DNA from: Microbacterium sulfonylureivorans
GTDB lineage: Bacteria; Actinomycetota; Actinomycetes; Actinomycetales; Microbacteriaceae
Length of the DNA: 64,000 nt
Direction of reading: 5' to 3'
NCBI RefSeq assembly: GCF_003999995.1
Contig: NZ_RJAD01000003.1
Location: 248,001 to 312,000 of the forward strand
Position 1 is the stretch's first letter, and each line of letters starts with the position of its first letter. The position numbers were made by a program, and so were the translations under genes. Shown one piece after another: positions 1-9,157 of the stretch. The notes beneath the pieces are model-generated. The model did not search any database. It saw only the letters and a program-made list of their open reading frames with translations, and was not told where the DNA came from.

Positions 1-640
1 CGAGCGGGACAGCAGGGAGCTCGACGACGTCGTAGCCCTCCGCCGCCTGCGGAACGTCGTCGGCGGTGAACGACACGTGCACGCCGAGCTCTTCCGAGCC
101 CTCGATGTCGTCGTACCAGAAGATGCCCGGCTCGATCAGCTCTCGTCCCGCGGAGCGCAGTGCCCCGGTCAGGCGCTCGAGGAGCGGGTCGATGACGGGC
201 GAGACGTTCTCGGGGCCGGCGCCCGGTGCGCGTCCCTCGACGGCGTAGACGGTGACGGGCGCGAGCGGGCGGTATTCGATGGGTGCGGACATGGCGTCCA
301 CCTCTCCTTCCAGGATCCGGAGCCGTTCGCCGATGCGGGCGATGCGAGCGGTGTCGGCGGCGACGGATGCCTCGAGCTCGGCGCTGCGGCGAACGAGGAG
401 CGCGAGCAGCGCCTCCCGCTCGTCCTCGGCCTCGAGCACGACCGCGATGTCGTCCAGCCCGCAGCCGAGCTGGCGCAGCTCGACGATGCGCAGCAGGTCG
501 CGAAGCTGGCCGGTCTCGTAGTACCGGTAGCCGCTGCGGTCGTCGACCCGCGCGGGCTGCAGCAGCCCGATCGCGTCGTAGTGCCGCAGCATCCGCACGC
601 TCACGCGCCCGAAGGCGGCGAACTCTCCGATGGTGTACAT
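1..640 (-). CDS. MerR family transcriptional regulator, TipAL/GyrI-like effector domain, cut by window edge
   Basis: The N-terminus reads MYTIGEFAAFGRVSVRMLRH, the typical MerR winged-helix start, followed by YYE and a leucine-rich dimerisation helix. After about residue 110 a GyrI-like small-molecule-binding domain begins and continues to the window edge, so the C-terminus is missing here. Such proteins usually activate promoters with a long spacer after binding a drug or metabolite. The gene points away from the window on the minus strand, and its start lies just downstream of a MerR-type inverted repeat at 657-679, suggesting autoregulation. The next gene upstream, hemA, is on the same strand but is functionally unrelated. 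The effector cannot be read from sequence. Confidence 0.85.
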   Translation of the reverse strand, partial: MYTIGEFAAFGRVSVRMLRHYDAIGLLQPARVDDRSGYRYYETGQLRDLLRIVELRQLGCGLDDIAVVLEAEDEREALLALLVRRSAELEASVAADTARIARIGERLRILEGEVDAMSAPIEYRPLAPVTVYAVEGRAPGAGPENVSPVIDPLLERLTGALRSAGRELIEPGIFWYDDIEGSEELGVHVSFTADDVPQAAEGYDVVELPAVPL

Positions 641-656
641 GGTGGAGACCACGTTC

Positions 657-679
657 GACCCTGACACAGCGTGAGAGTC
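657..679 (-). promoter_or_regulatory. MerR-type operator in the promoter of the MerR gene
   Basis: GACCCTGAC (657-665) and GTGAGAGTC (671-679) form a near-perfect inverted repeat around a 5-nt centre. On the minus strand the repeat follows TTGACT, a good -35 box, and a 19-nt spacer would end next to GAACGT. Long 19-nt spacers containing the dyad are the family hallmark of MerR-controlled promoters. The regulator starts at 640, directly downstream. Confidence 0.55.
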
Positions 680-694
680 AAGCGGAAGGGCGGA

Positions 695-1942
695 TCAGGC
701 GGACGCCGACCAGACCTGGCCCTCGGCCGTGCCCTGGTCGTCGACGGTCAGCCCGTGAAGCGTCTCGAGCGCGGCGGTCACCTCGTCGAGGCGACCGTCG
801 ACGGCGAGTTCGCGGATGCGCACCGACGGGCGGTGAAGCAGTACGCCCGCGAGGTGACGCAGCGCCGCCTCCGTCTCGTCGCCGGCGCCGCGGGCGCGAG
901 CGCGGGCGATCTCCTGCTCGACGACGCCGAGCACCTCGGTGCGCAGGGCCGTGATGGCGGGTCCGGCTTCGCGATCGGCGGTGAACTCGGCCGCCGCGTC
1001 GCCGACGATGCTGCGGGCGTCGGCGTGCGCGCTGAACTCCTCGAGCGGAGCGTGCAGGCGGATCGTCTCGAGGTCGAGCAGCTCGACCCCGTCGACTCGG
1101 CCGACGGCGGGGTCCACGTTGCGGGGCAGCCCCAGGTCGATGACGAGCACGCGGTGCCCCGACGTGAACGCGTCGGCGTGGACGACGGCGTCGGCGGTAC
1201 AGGTGATCACGACGTCGGCGTGGGCCGCGGCATCCGCGAAGTCCGCCGCGGGCTGGAGGCCGTGCTTCGCGGCGAACGCCGCCGCGCGACCGGAGGGAGA
1301 GAAGACCCCGATGTCGACGGCGCCCCGGGCGCGGACCGCCTCGACCGTGCGGGAGGCGTAGCGCCCGGTGCCGACGACCAGCACGCGGGCGGCCGACCAG
1401 TCGGCGACGCGGCTCGAGGCGAGCTCGAGGGCGAACCGCACGAGCGAGCGATGAGAGCCGCCGAGTCCGGTGCGGTTGCGGATGCCACGGCTGGTGTGGG
1501 TGGCCTTCTGGAAGAGGCGCTCGAGCTCGCCGCTCGTCGTGCCCTCGATACGGGCGGAGTCGAGCGCGCGACGCACCTGGCCGGAGATCTCGTCCTCGCC
1601 GACGACGACGGACTCGAGTCCGCTTGTCACGGCGAAGAGGTGGGCTGCGGCATCCGCTCCGGAGTGCACGGTCACCGACGCGCGGAGGCTGTCGACCGGG
1701 ATGTCGGATGCCTCGGCCATCGCCTCGACCACGGACTCGACCGCGACGGCCTCGCCCCCGGTGAGCGGCTCGTCGATGTCGAGGTAGGCCTCGAAACGGT
1801 TGCACGTGGCGAGCACGACGGCTCCGGCCACGAACAGCTCATCGTCGACCAGGGCGCGCGTCGCCGACGGAGCGCCTACGGAGAGGCGCTCCAGAACGTC
1901 GAGGCTCGCGTTCCGATGGTTCGCGGTGAGACAGAGAAGCAC
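695..1942 (-). CDS. hemA: Glutamyl-tRNA reductase
   Basis: This enzyme reduces Glu-tRNA(Glu) to glutamate-1-semialdehyde with NADPH, the first step of C5-pathway tetrapyrrole synthesis in the cytoplasm. The N-terminal LLCLTANHRN matches the family start, and ATCNRFE carries the catalytic cysteine that forms the thioester. A Rossmann-type NADPH domain follows (VLVVGTGRYASRTV), then a helical dimerisation domain. I chose the GTG at 1942 (MLLCLTANHR) because family members begin there and because a TAACAT box lies 7 nt upstream, suggesting a leaderless mRNA. An ATG at 1984 in frame would add 14 residues. It is divergent from hemE; the product is used by HemL at the other end of the operon. Confidence 0.93.
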   Translation of the reverse strand: MLLCLTANHRNASLDVLERLSVGAPSATRALVDDELFVAGAVVLATCNRFEAYLDIDEPLTGGEAVAVESVVEAMAEASDIPVDSLRASVTVHSGADAAAHLFAVTSGLESVVVGEDEISGQVRRALDSARIEGTTSGELERLFQKATHTSRGIRNRTGLGGSHRSLVRFALELASSRVADWSAARVLVVGTGRYASRTVEAVRARGAVDIGVFSPSGRAAAFAAKHGLQPAADFADAAAHADVVITCTADAVVHADAFTSGHRVLVIDLGLPRNVDPAVGRVDGVELLDLETIRLHAPLEEFSAHADARSIVGDAAAEFTADREAGPAITALRTEVLGVVEQEIARARARGAGDETEAALRHLAGVLLHRPSVRIRELAVDGRLDEVTAALETLHGLTVDDQGTAEGQVWSASA

Positions 1943-1959
1943 GACTCTAATGTTAACGT
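1943..1959. promoter_or_regulatory. Overlapping divergent -10 boxes for hemA and hemE (both apparently leaderless)
   Basis: On the plus strand TAATGT (1948-1953) lies 6 nt before the hemE GTG at 1960. On the minus strand TAACAT (1955-1950) lies 7 nt before the hemA GTG at 1942. The two boxes overlap, so polymerase binding for one gene should block the other. No good -35 hexamer is visible for either, and each would sit inside the opposite coding region. Confidence 0.45.
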
Positions 1960-3018
1960 GTGCCGCTGCCGAGCTCTCACCCATCCGTCGTCCACCGCAA
2001 TGACCCGCCCGCGCTGATCCGCGCGTATCGCGGCGACAGGCCCGAGACGACCCCGGTGTGGTTCATGCGACAGGCCGGGCGATCCCTGCCCGAGTACCGC
2101 GAGCTGCGCGTGGGCACGGACATGCTCGACGCCTGCCTGAACCCCGAGCTCGCGAGCGAGATCACGCTGCAGCCCGTGCGCCGGCACGGCGTCGATGCCG
2201 GGATCTTCTTCAGCGACATCGTCATCCCGGTCAAGCTCGCGGGCGTCGATGTGCGCATCGTGGCGGGGCGTGGGCCCGTCCTCGAGCGCCCGGTGCGATC
2301 CGCAGCCGACGTGGCCGCGCTCCCGCCGCTCGACCCCGCGGCGCTCGACCCGATCCGCGAGGCGGTCGCCCTCACCGTGGCCGGGCTCGGCCGGACTCCG
2401 CTGATCGGGTTCGCCGGCGCGCCGTACACGCTCGCCTCGTACCTCGTGGAGGGCGGTCCGTCGAAGGAGCAGCTGCGCACCCGTGCGCTCATGCACTCCG
2501 ACCCGGAGACCTGGGCGGCGCTGCTGTCGTGGTGCGCCGAGATCACCGGTGCGTTCCTCGAGGCACAGCTCCAGGCCGGCGCGTCCGCGGGGCAGCTGTT
2601 CGACTCGTGGGCGGGATCGCTGAGCCTCGCCGACTACACCGCCCACGTCGCTCCGCATTCCGCCCGCGCGCTCGAGCGCGCGAAGGCGCTCGGCGTCCCG
2701 CTGGTGCATTTCGGCGTCGGCACGGGCGAGCTCCTCGCCGCGATGCACGGCATCGGCGTCGACGTCATGGGAGTGGACTGGCGCCTCCCGCTCGACGAGG
2801 CGTCGCGCCGTCTCGGCGCCGGGGTGCCGCTCCAGGGCAACATCGATCCCGCGCTGCTGGCGGCGCCGTGGCCCGTGCTCGAGGCCCACATCGTCGACGT
2901 GCTCGAACGCGGGCGCAGCGCCCGCGCGCACGTCGTCAACCTCGGCCACGGCGTTCCGCCCGAGACCGACCCGACCGTACTCACGCGCATCGTGGAGTTC
3001 GTCCACGCCCATGGCTGA
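1960..3018 (+). CDS. hemE: Uroporphyrinogen decarboxylase
   Basis: It removes four acetate carboxyls from uroporphyrinogen III to give coproporphyrinogen III. The family signature [11 protein letters not shown] is near the N-terminus, and the active-site region [11 protein letters not shown] and the GNIDPALL segment are present. At 352 residues it has normal length. The GTG at 1960 is preferred because the TAATGT box ends 6 nt upstream; there is no convincing Shine-Dalgarno sequence. The stop overlaps the ATG of hemY by 8 bp, so translation is coupled. It is the first gene of the hemE-hemY-hemQ-hemC-hemB-hemL operon. Confidence 0.95.
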   Translation: MPLPSSHPSVVHRNDPPALIRAYRGDRPETTPVWFMRQAGRSLPEYRELRVGTDMLDACLNPELASEITLQPVRRHGVDAGIFFSDIVIPVKLAGVDVRIVAGRGPVLERPVRSAADVAALPPLDPAALDPIREAVALTVAGLGRTPLIGFAGAPYTLASYLVEGGPSKEQLRTRALMHSDPETWAALLSWCAEITGAFLEAQLQAGASAGQLFDSWAGSLSLADYTAHVAPHSARALERAKALGVPLVHFGVGTGELLAAMHGIGVDVMGVDWRLPLDEASRRLGAGVPLQGNIDPALLAAPWPVLEAHIVDVLERGRSARAHVVNLGHGVPPETDPTVLTRIVEFVHAHG

Positions 3019-4219
3019 CTTCTCCGTCGTCGGCGGCGGGGTCGCGGGACTCGTGGTGGCCCGGCGGCTCGCACTCTCCGGTGCGGATGTCGTGGTGTAC
3101 GAGGCATCCGATCGCCTCGGCGGCACGGTCGCGCGACACGAGGTCGCGGGCATCGGGCTGGATGCCGGGGCGGAGAGCTTCGCCGTGCGCGGCGGCGCCG
3201 TGGCGGCTCTCCTCGCCGAGCTCGGTCTGGCCGCGGACGTCGTCGAGCCGCGGCCCGGCCCGGCGTGGCTGCAGCCCATGGCCGGACCGGCGGTGCCCCT
3301 GCCGGCGACGGCGCTGCTCGGCATCCCGGCCGATCTGCTCGCGGACGACGTGGCGCGCGTGGTCGGAGCGGATGCGGCGCGGCGCGCGGCCGAGCTCGAC
3401 GCCCGCCCGATCTCGCCGCTCGCCGGCGATGCGAGGCTCGGACCCCTCGTGCGAGACCGCCACGGCGACGCCGTGCTCGAGCGGCTCGTCGCCCCGGTCG
3501 TCCACGGCGTGCACTCGATGCACCCCGACGACCTGCCCGTCGAGCGTGCCCATCCCGGCCTGCCGACGGCCCTCGTCGAAGCGGGCTCGCTCTCGGGCGC
3601 GGTGTCGCGCCTGCGTGCCGCTGCTCCCCCGGGGTCGGCGGTCGCCGGCATCCGCGGCGGGATCAACCGGATCGTCCCCGTCCTCGCCGCCGACCTCGAA
3701 CGCCACGGCGGCGAGGTGCGCCTCGGCACCCGCGTCGATGATCCCGACGCCCTCGACGGGGTCGTGGTGATCGCCGCCCCCGGCGTCGCCTCCGCCGCCG
3801 GGCCGGGACGCCGCATCGACCTCGTGACGCTGGTCGTCGAGCAGGACCGATTGGATGCCGCACCCCGCGGCAGCGGGCTGCTCGTCGCCGCGGGCGCTCC
3901 GGTCGCCGCACGAGCCCTCACCCATGCCACCGCGAAGTGGGAGTGGCTGCGCGACGTCGCGGGCGGGATGCACGTGCTCCGCCTGTCGTACGACGTGGTG
4001 CCTGCCGACCCCGTCGGCACGGGGCGCGCCGACGCGGCGGCGCTCCTCGGGGTTCCGCTGCCGGTGGTCGTGGATGCGGCACACGTGACGTGGACCCGTC
4101 CCCCCGCCGAGGCCCCGTCCGGCGCGATCATCGTCGGCGAGACGGTCGCCGGGTCGGGCCTCGCGGGGATCGTCGCGCATGCCGAGCGCACCGCCGCCGG
4201 ACTGCTCGCCGGTCGGTGA
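3011..4219 (+). CDS. hemY: Coproporphyrinogen/protoporphyrinogen III oxidase, FAD-dependent
   Basis: The N-terminus [19 protein letters not shown] is a classic FAD-binding Rossmann motif, followed by the E-SDRLGGTV segment of the HemG/HemY-type flavin oxidases. A C-terminal [13 protein letters not shown] closes the FAD site. In Gram-positive bacteria this enzyme (CgoX) oxidises coproporphyrinogen III to coproporphyrin III, and the presence of hemQ next door supports that pathway here. The start overlaps the end of hemE. At 402 residues it is short for the family (about 450-470), with the middle substrate domain compact but uninterrupted. Confidence 0.9.
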   Translation: MADFSVVGGGVAGLVVARRLALSGADVVVYEASDRLGGTVARHEVAGIGLDAGAESFAVRGGAVAALLAELGLAADVVEPRPGPAWLQPMAGPAVPLPATALLGIPADLLADDVARVVGADAARRAAELDARPISPLAGDARLGPLVRDRHGDAVLERLVAPVVHGVHSMHPDDLPVERAHPGLPTALVEAGSLSGAVSRLRAAAPPGSAVAGIRGGINRIVPVLAADLERHGGEVRLGTRVDDPDALDGVVVIAAPGVASAAGPGRRIDLVTLVVEQDRLDAAPRGSGLLVAAGAPVAARALTHATAKWEWLRDVAGGMHVLRLSYDVVPADPVGTGRADAAALLGVPLPVVVDAAHVTWTRPPAEAPSGAIIVGETVAGSGLAGIVAHAERTAAGLLAGR

Positions 4220-4379
4220 CCGGGGCCGCGGCGCGCCGCCGCGGCACACGCTGAGGAGACACGCCGCGCACCCCTGCCTCTCGACCGGTGCACGTCGGTG
4301 TGCCTCCTGAGTCTGTGCCGGCCACCTCCGGCCATCCCTCCGGGCGGCCCGTCGGCGCAGGGGTGGAAGAATGGAGGCC

Positions 4380-5069
4380 ATGAGCGAAACCTCGGCTGTC
4401 CCCGTGTCCGAGAGCGAGACGCTCGGCTACACCCTGTGGGCGGTGTTCCGCCGCGATCCGCATCGTCCTGCGCCCGCCGGCGACCTCGCGGCCGCGGTGG
4501 CGGAGGTCGAGGCATCAGGTGTCACAGTCCGCGGGTTCTACGACGTGTCGGGTCTGCGCGCCGATGCCGACCTCATGGTCTGGCTCCACGGCACGGGAGT
4601 CGCGCCCGAGGCGCTGCAGGCCGGCCTGCGGACGCTCCGTCGCGCCGAACCCCTCGCGTCGCTCGCGCCGGTGTGGAACGCCATGGGCGTGCATCGCGAC
4701 GCGGAGTTCACCGCCAGCCACCTCCCCGCGTTCATGCGAGGCAAGGACCCCGAGGCGTGGCTCACCGTCTACCCGTTCGTGCGCTCGTACGACTGGTACA
4801 TCCTGCCCGACGACGAGCGTCGTCAGATGCTCGCCGACCACGGTCGCAAGGGCGCGGAGTACCGCCAGGTGCTCGCGAACACCGTCGCGTCGTTCGCGCT
4901 CGGCGACTACGAGTGGATCCTCGCGCTCGAGGCTCCCGAGCTCGTCGACCTCGTCGACCTGATGCGGCACCTCCGCCAGACCGAGGCGCGACGCCACGTG
5001 CGCGAGGAGGTGCCGTTCTTCACCGGACGCCGCATCGCGCTCGATGAGATCGCCGAGGTGCTGGCGTGA
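4380..5069 (+). CDS. hemQ: Coproheme decarboxylase (HemQ/ChdC)
   Basis: It belongs to the chlorite-dismutase-like fold family and converts coproheme III to heme b using peroxide. The diagnostic stretch [12 protein letters not shown] followed by [12 protein letters not shown] is present and includes the reactive tyrosine and the heme-ligand neighbourhood. The ATG at 4380 (MSETSAVPV) is chosen because AAGAAT lies 7 nt upstream, as at other leaderless starts here; an ATG at 4371 in frame is the alternative. The stop overlaps the hemC GTG. Presence of hemQ shows that heme is made through the coproporphyrin-dependent branch. No ferrochelatase gene is seen in the window. Confidence 0.93.
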   Translation: MSETSAVPVSESETLGYTLWAVFRRDPHRPAPAGDLAAAVAEVEASGVTVRGFYDVSGLRADADLMVWLHGTGVAPEALQAGLRTLRRAEPLASLAPVWNAMGVHRDAEFTASHLPAFMRGKDPEAWLTVYPFVRSYDWYILPDDERRQMLADHGRKGAEYRQVLANTVASFALGDYEWILALEAPELVDLVDLMRHLRQTEARRHVREEVPFFTGRRIALDEIAEVLA

Positions 5070-5977
5070 CCACTCTCCGCATCGGCACGCGCGGCAGCGC
5101 GCTCGCCCTCACCCAGACCGGCATGGTCGCCGACGACCTGTCCGACGCGACCGGCGTCAAGACCGAGCTGGTCACCATCACGACCGACGGCGACCGCTCG
5201 AACGAGCCGCTGTCGCGTGCGGGCGGCGGGGGCCTGTTCACGGGCGCGCTCCGAGATGCGCTCGTCGAGGGACGCTGCGACGTCATCGTCCACTCGCTGA
5301 AGGATCTGCCCACGGCCCCGCACGAACAGCTCGTCGTCGCCGCGATCCCCGCGCGCGAAGACCCGCGCGATGCCCTGTGCGCGCGCGACGACCTCACGCT
5401 GGAGACGCTGCCGGAAGGCGCCCGCGTCGGCACCGGCTCGCCCCGACGCATGGCGCAGCTGCGCGCGAAGCGCCCCGACCTCGTGGTCGTCGACATCCGC
5501 GGCAACGTCGACACGCGTCTCGGACGCGTCGCTCCGGGCGACCTGGATGCCGTCGTCCTCGCTGCCGCCGGACTCCGTCGCCTCGGCCGCACCGACGTCG
5601 TCACCGAGTACCTCGACGCCGATCGCTGGCCGACGGCACCGGGTCAGGGCGCACTCGCGATCGAGGTGCGCCGCGGCGACGAAGACCTCGTCTCGCGACT
5701 GGACCACGCCGAGACGCGGGCAGCGGTCGAGGCCGAGCGCGAGGTGCTGGCCATTCTCGAGGCCGGCTGTTCCGCCCCGCTCGGAGCCCGGGCCGTCGTC
5801 GACGCCGGGCTGCTCCTCCTCTCGGCGAGCGTCTACAGCCTCGACGGCACGACCGTCCTCACCTCCTCGCACGCCACGACATGGCCAGACGCCGACGCGT
5901 CGAGCGATGTCGCGGCGGCCGTCGCGCGCGAGCTGCTCGACGCCGGCGCCGCCGGACTGACGGGAGCACGCCCGTGA
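5066..5977 (+). CDS. hemC: Porphobilinogen deaminase (hydroxymethylbilane synthase)
   Basis: It joins four porphobilinogens into hydroxymethylbilane. The N-terminal [12 protein letters not shown], the phosphate-binding HSLKDLPT, the active-site [11 protein letters not shown] and the dipyrromethane-cofactor cysteine in [10 protein letters not shown] are all present. Length (303 residues) is normal. The GTG start overlaps the hemQ stop in a GTGA arrangement, and the hemB start overlaps the hemC stop the same way. A hemD gene, often found next to hemC, is not present between hemC and hemB. Confidence 0.96.
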   Translation: MTTLRIGTRGSALALTQTGMVADDLSDATGVKTELVTITTDGDRSNEPLSRAGGGGLFTGALRDALVEGRCDVIVHSLKDLPTAPHEQLVVAAIPAREDPRDALCARDDLTLETLPEGARVGTGSPRRMAQLRAKRPDLVVVDIRGNVDTRLGRVAPGDLDAVVLAAAGLRRLGRTDVVTEYLDADRWPTAPGQGALAIEVRRGDEDLVSRLDHAETRAAVEAEREVLAILEAGCSAPLGARAVVDAGLLLLSASVYSLDGTTVLTSSHATTWPDADASSDVAAAVARELLDAGAAGLTGARP

Positions 5978-6960
5978 ACGCCTCCCCCTTCGCCCATCCG
6001 CGCAGACCGCGCCGCCTCCGCGCCACTCCCGCGATGCGTCGTCTCGTCTCCGAGAACCGCCTGCATCCCGCCGACCTGATCCTCCCGATGTTCGTGCGCG
6101 AGGGCGCCGGCGCCCCAGTGCCGATCTCGTCGATGCCGGGCGTCGTGCAGCACACGACGGAGTCGCTCAAGGGCGCACTGGCGGATGCCGCGACCGCTGG
6201 CATCGGGGGCGTCATGCTGTTCGGCGTGCCCGAGCACAAGGACGCGGTGGGGTCCGGCGCGACCGATCCCGACGGGATCCTCAACGTCGCCACCCGCATC
6301 GCCGTGGCCGAGGCCGGCGACGCCCTGGTGGTGCAGACGGACCTGTGCCTCGACGAGTTCACCGACCACGGCCACTGCGGCGTGCTCGACGCGAGCGGCC
6401 GAGTCGACAACGACGCCTCGCTCGTGCGGTACCGCGACATGGCGATCGCACAGGCCGAGGCCGGCTCCCACCTGCTCGGGCTGAGCGGCATGATGGACGG
6501 TCAGGTCGCCGAGGTGCGCGATGCGCTCGACGGCGCCGGCTTCGCCGACACGCCGATCCTCGGCTACGCGGCGAAGTACGCCTCCGCGTTCTACGGCCCG
6601 TTCCGCGAGGCCGTGCAGTCCTCGCTGGAGGGCGATCGGCGCACGTACCAGCTCGACCCCGCGAACCGCCGCGAGGGCGCCCGCGAGATCGACCTCGACG
6701 TCGCCGAGGGCGCCGACATCGTGATGGTCAAGCCCGCGATGAGCTATCTCGACGTTCTGGCGGACGCCGCGGCATCCAGCCCCGTCCCGGTGTGGGCGTA
6801 CCAGGTGTCGGGCGAGTACGCGATGATCGAGGCTGCCGCCGCGCACGGGTGGATCGACCGCCGCCGCGCGATCGAGGAGTCGGTGCTCGGCGTCCGCCGC
6901 GCCGGCGCCGATGCCGTGCTCACCTATTGGGCCGTGGAACTGGCGGGATGGATCCGATGA
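5974..6960 (+). CDS. hemB: Delta-aminolevulinic acid dehydratase (porphobilinogen synthase)
   Basis: It condenses two 5-aminolevulinates to porphobilinogen. The start [20 protein letters not shown] and [10 protein letters not shown] match the family, and the Schiff-base lysines lie in [15 protein letters not shown] and [10 protein letters not shown]. The metal-binding cysteine cluster is reduced: [14 protein letters not shown] keeps two cysteines, with variation typical of Mg-dependent types. I set the start at the GTG overlapping the hemC stop; upstream in-frame sequence belongs to another frame of hemC. The 328-residue product is full length. Confidence 0.95.
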   Translation: MNASPFAHPRRPRRLRATPAMRRLVSENRLHPADLILPMFVREGAGAPVPISSMPGVVQHTTESLKGALADAATAGIGGVMLFGVPEHKDAVGSGATDPDGILNVATRIAVAEAGDALVVQTDLCLDEFTDHGHCGVLDASGRVDNDASLVRYRDMAIAQAEAGSHLLGLSGMMDGQVAEVRDALDGAGFADTPILGYAAKYASAFYGPFREAVQSSLEGDRRTYQLDPANRREGAREIDLDVAEGADIVMVKPAMSYLDVLADAAASSPVPVWAYQVSGEYAMIEAAAAHGWIDRRRAIEESVLGVRRAGADAVLTYWAVELAGWIR

Positions 6961-8279
6961 CGACGCACACCACGAACGAGGACGAGTTCGTCCGCGCCCG
7001 CGCGGCCATGCCCGGCGGGGTCAACTCCCCCGTGCGCGCCTTCGGCTCGGTCGGCGCGACGCCTCGGTTCTTCGTGTCGGCCTCCGGCCCGCGCGTCACC
7101 GACGTCGAGGGGCGCGAGTACGTCGATCTCGTCGGCTCGTGGGGTCCCGCGATCCTGGGGCACGCGCATCCGGCCGTGGTGAAAGCGGTGCAGGATGCCG
7201 CGGCCCACGGCCTCGGCTTCGGGGCGTCGACCCCCGGCGAGACCGAGCTGGCCGAGCTCATCGAGGCCCGGGTGACGCGCGACGGCGCCCGCCCGATCGA
7301 GCGCGTCCGCCTGGTGTCGACCGGCACCGAGGCCACGATGACCGCGATCCGCCTCGCGCGCGGCGCAACCGGCCGCGACCTGATCGTGAAGTTCGCCGGG
7401 CACTACCACGGACACTCCGACGGACTGCTCGCCGAAGCGGGCTCGGGCGTGGCGACGCTGGCGATGCCGGGCTCGGCGGGCGTCCCCGCGCCGATCGCCG
7501 CGCAGACGCTCGTGATCGCCTACAACGACCTCGACGCGGTCCGTGAGGTGTTCGCGGCCCGTGGCGACGACATCGCCGCGATCATCGTCGAGGCCGCCCC
7601 GGCCAACATGGGCATCGTCCCTCCGGCGCACGGCTTCAACGCCGCGATCGCCGACATCGCGCACGCGCACGGCGCGCTGCTGATCCTCGACGAGGTGCTC
7701 ACCGGCTTCCGCGTCGGCACGGCCGGCTGGTACGGCATCGATCCGGTCCCCTTCTCCCCCGACCTCATCACCTTCGGCAAGGTCGTCGGCGGCGGGCTGC
7801 CGCTCGCGGCGCTCGGCGGGTCGGCGGCGCTCATGGAGCTCCTCGCGCCGCTCGGCCCGGTGTATCAGGCCGGAACGCTGAGCGGCAATCCGCTCACCGT
7901 CGCGGCGGGCCGCGCGACCCTCGATCACCTCGATGCCGACGCCTACGCCCGCATCGACCGTGCCGCTGCGCAGATCGCGGATGCCGCGGCATCCGCCCTC
8001 TCCGATGCCGGTGTGACGCACGTCGTGCAGCGCTCGGGCAACCTCTTCTCGATCCAGTTCTCCGGCACCGCGCCGCACGACTACGACACGGTCAAGGCTC
8101 AGGAGGCGTTCCGGTACCCGCCGTTCTTCCGCGCGATGCTCGACCAGGGCGTCTCGCTGCCGCCGTCGGTGTTCGAGGCGTGGTTCGTCTCGGCCGCGCA
8201 CGACGACGTGGCGGTGTCGCAGATCGTCGAGGCGCTCCCCGCTGCCGCCCGCGCCGCAGCGGAGGCCTCGCCGGCCTGA
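6957..8279 (+). CDS. hemL: Glutamate-1-semialdehyde 2,1-aminomutase
   Basis: This PLP enzyme isomerises glutamate-1-semialdehyde to 5-aminolevulinate, using the product of Hem[13 protein letters not shown] near the start is the family signature; [13 protein letters not shown] and [14 protein letters not shown] contain the PLP aspartate and the Schiff-base lysine. The ATG overlaps the hemB stop (ATGA). It is the last gene of the heme operon; 440 residues is full length. Confidence 0.96.
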   Translation: MTTHTTNEDEFVRARAAMPGGVNSPVRAFGSVGATPRFFVSASGPRVTDVEGREYVDLVGSWGPAILGHAHPAVVKAVQDAAAHGLGFGASTPGETELAELIEARVTRDGARPIERVRLVSTGTEATMTAIRLARGATGRDLIVKFAGHYHGHSDGLLAEAGSGVATLAMPGSAGVPAPIAAQTLVIAYNDLDAVREVFAARGDDIAAIIVEAAPANMGIVPPAHGFNAAIADIAHAHGALLILDEVLTGFRVGTAGWYGIDPVPFSPDLITFGKVVGGGLPLAALGGSAALMELLAPLGPVYQAGTLSGNPLTVAAGRATLDHLDADAYARIDRAAAQIADAAASALSDAGVTHVVQRSGNLFSIQFSGTAPHDYDTVKAQEAFRYPPFFRAMLDQGVSLPPSVFEAWFVSAAHDDVAVSQIVEALPAAARAAAEASPA

Positions 8280-8304
8280 GCACAGGGCGGTAGTGTGACC
8301 GGCC

Positions 8305-8940
8305 ATGGGCCGCCGCATCACCGCCACGACCGCCGCTCTCGCGGCGATCCTCGTCGCCCTCGCTTCGGCGGGCTGCGCGCCGGCCGCGACGCGCGCGGAG
8401 ACAGCGACGCCGACGCCGACCAGCGACGCGATCGTCCACACGATCGCGTCGCAGGTCGACGAGGAGCTTCGGGACGAGCTGCTCCAGCTCCTCGAGGAGG
8501 ATCAGGCGGAGCGGCTCGAGGGCGCGGACTTCGGCGGCGACGCCCTGCGCACGGCACGCCTGGCGGAGATCCTCGCCGAGCACGGCTGGCCCTCGTACTC
8601 GCTCGTCGGCGAGGAGGCGGAGGATGCCGCGTGGGCGATCGCGCAGCACTCCGATCAGGACCTCGCGCTGCAGCAGGTCGCCCTGGACTACCTGACGGCC
8701 GCGGTCGCGGCGGACGACGCATCGCCGGGGAATCTCGCCTACCTGACCGATCGCGTGGCCGTGAACGCCGGCGAACCTCAGACGTACGGCACGCAGATCG
8801 CCTGCGGCGACGACGGACCCGCACCTGTCACGCCGATCGCCGACGAGGAGTCGGTCGACGAGCGGAGAGCGGATGCCGGTCTCCCCCCGCTCGCCGACTA
8901 CTACGCCGAGATGGACGCGATCTGCGCCGAGGAGTTCTGA
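8305..8940 (+). CDS. Putative lipoprotein of unknown function
   Basis: The first 25 residues are a lipoprotein signal peptide ending in LASAGC, with the cysteine as lipidation site, followed by a Thr/Pro linker (TATPTPTS). The remainder is acidic and largely helical by inspection (DEELRDELLQLLEEDQ), with further cysteines near residue 171 and 207 that could pair. I do not recognise a family. TAGTGT lies 8 nt before the ATG, fitting a leaderless transcript separate from hemL. A strong terminator follows at 8956-8986. Confidence 0.7.
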   Translation: MGRRITATTAALAAILVALASAGCAPAATRAETATPTPTSDAIVHTIASQVDEELRDELLQLLEEDQAERLEGADFGGDALRTARLAEILAEHGWPSYSLVGEEAEDAAWAIAQHSDQDLALQQVALDYLTAAVAADDASPGNLAYLTDRVAVNAGEPQTYGTQIACGDDGPAPVTPIADEESVDERRADAGLPPLADYYAEMDAICAEEF

Positions 8941-8955
8941 GCGCCACGCGAACGA

Positions 8956-8986
8956 AGAAAGACCCCCGACGAGCGGGGGTCTTTCT
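8956..8986. terminator. Hairpin terminator between lipoprotein gene and tRNA-Ala
   Basis: AGAAAGACCCCC (8956-8967) and GGGGGTCTTTCT (8975-8986) form a perfect 12-bp stem around a 7-nt loop. The A- and T-rich arm ends let it serve both the plus-strand lipoprotein gene and the minus-strand tRNA. Confidence 0.8.
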
Positions 8987-8992
8987 CTGTGG

Positions 8993-9068
8993 TGGTGGAC
9001 CTGAGGGGAATCGAACCCCTGACCTCCTCGATGCGAACGAGGCGCGCTACCAACTGCGCTACAGGCCC
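8993..9068 (-). tRNA. tRNA-Ala (anticodon CGC), CCA encoded
   Basis: The minus strand folds as a full cloverleaf: acceptor GGGCCTG with CAGGTCC, D-stem GCGC, anticodon stem CCTCG with CGAGG around loop TTCGCAT, and T-arm AGGGG-TTCGATT-CCCCT. The third acceptor pair is G-T, the G3-U70 identity element of alanine tRNAs. The 3' CCA is encoded. Confidence 0.95.
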
Positions 9069-9157
9069 GTGAACCTCCGTTAGATTATCACGCTCCACGG
9101 ACCGGCTCGAACCGGCGCCGGGCGCTGGGACCGGCTCCGGCGGGAGAGGATGGGAGC

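Noticed and set aside
671-2017. 448-residue plus-strand open frame over hemA
   Set aside because: It is antisense to hemA; the minus frame has clear glutamyl-tRNA reductase motifs.
1876-4515. 879-residue minus-strand open frame over hemE, hemY and hemQ
   Set aside because: It is a high-GC shadow without domains; plus-strand genes are unmistakable.
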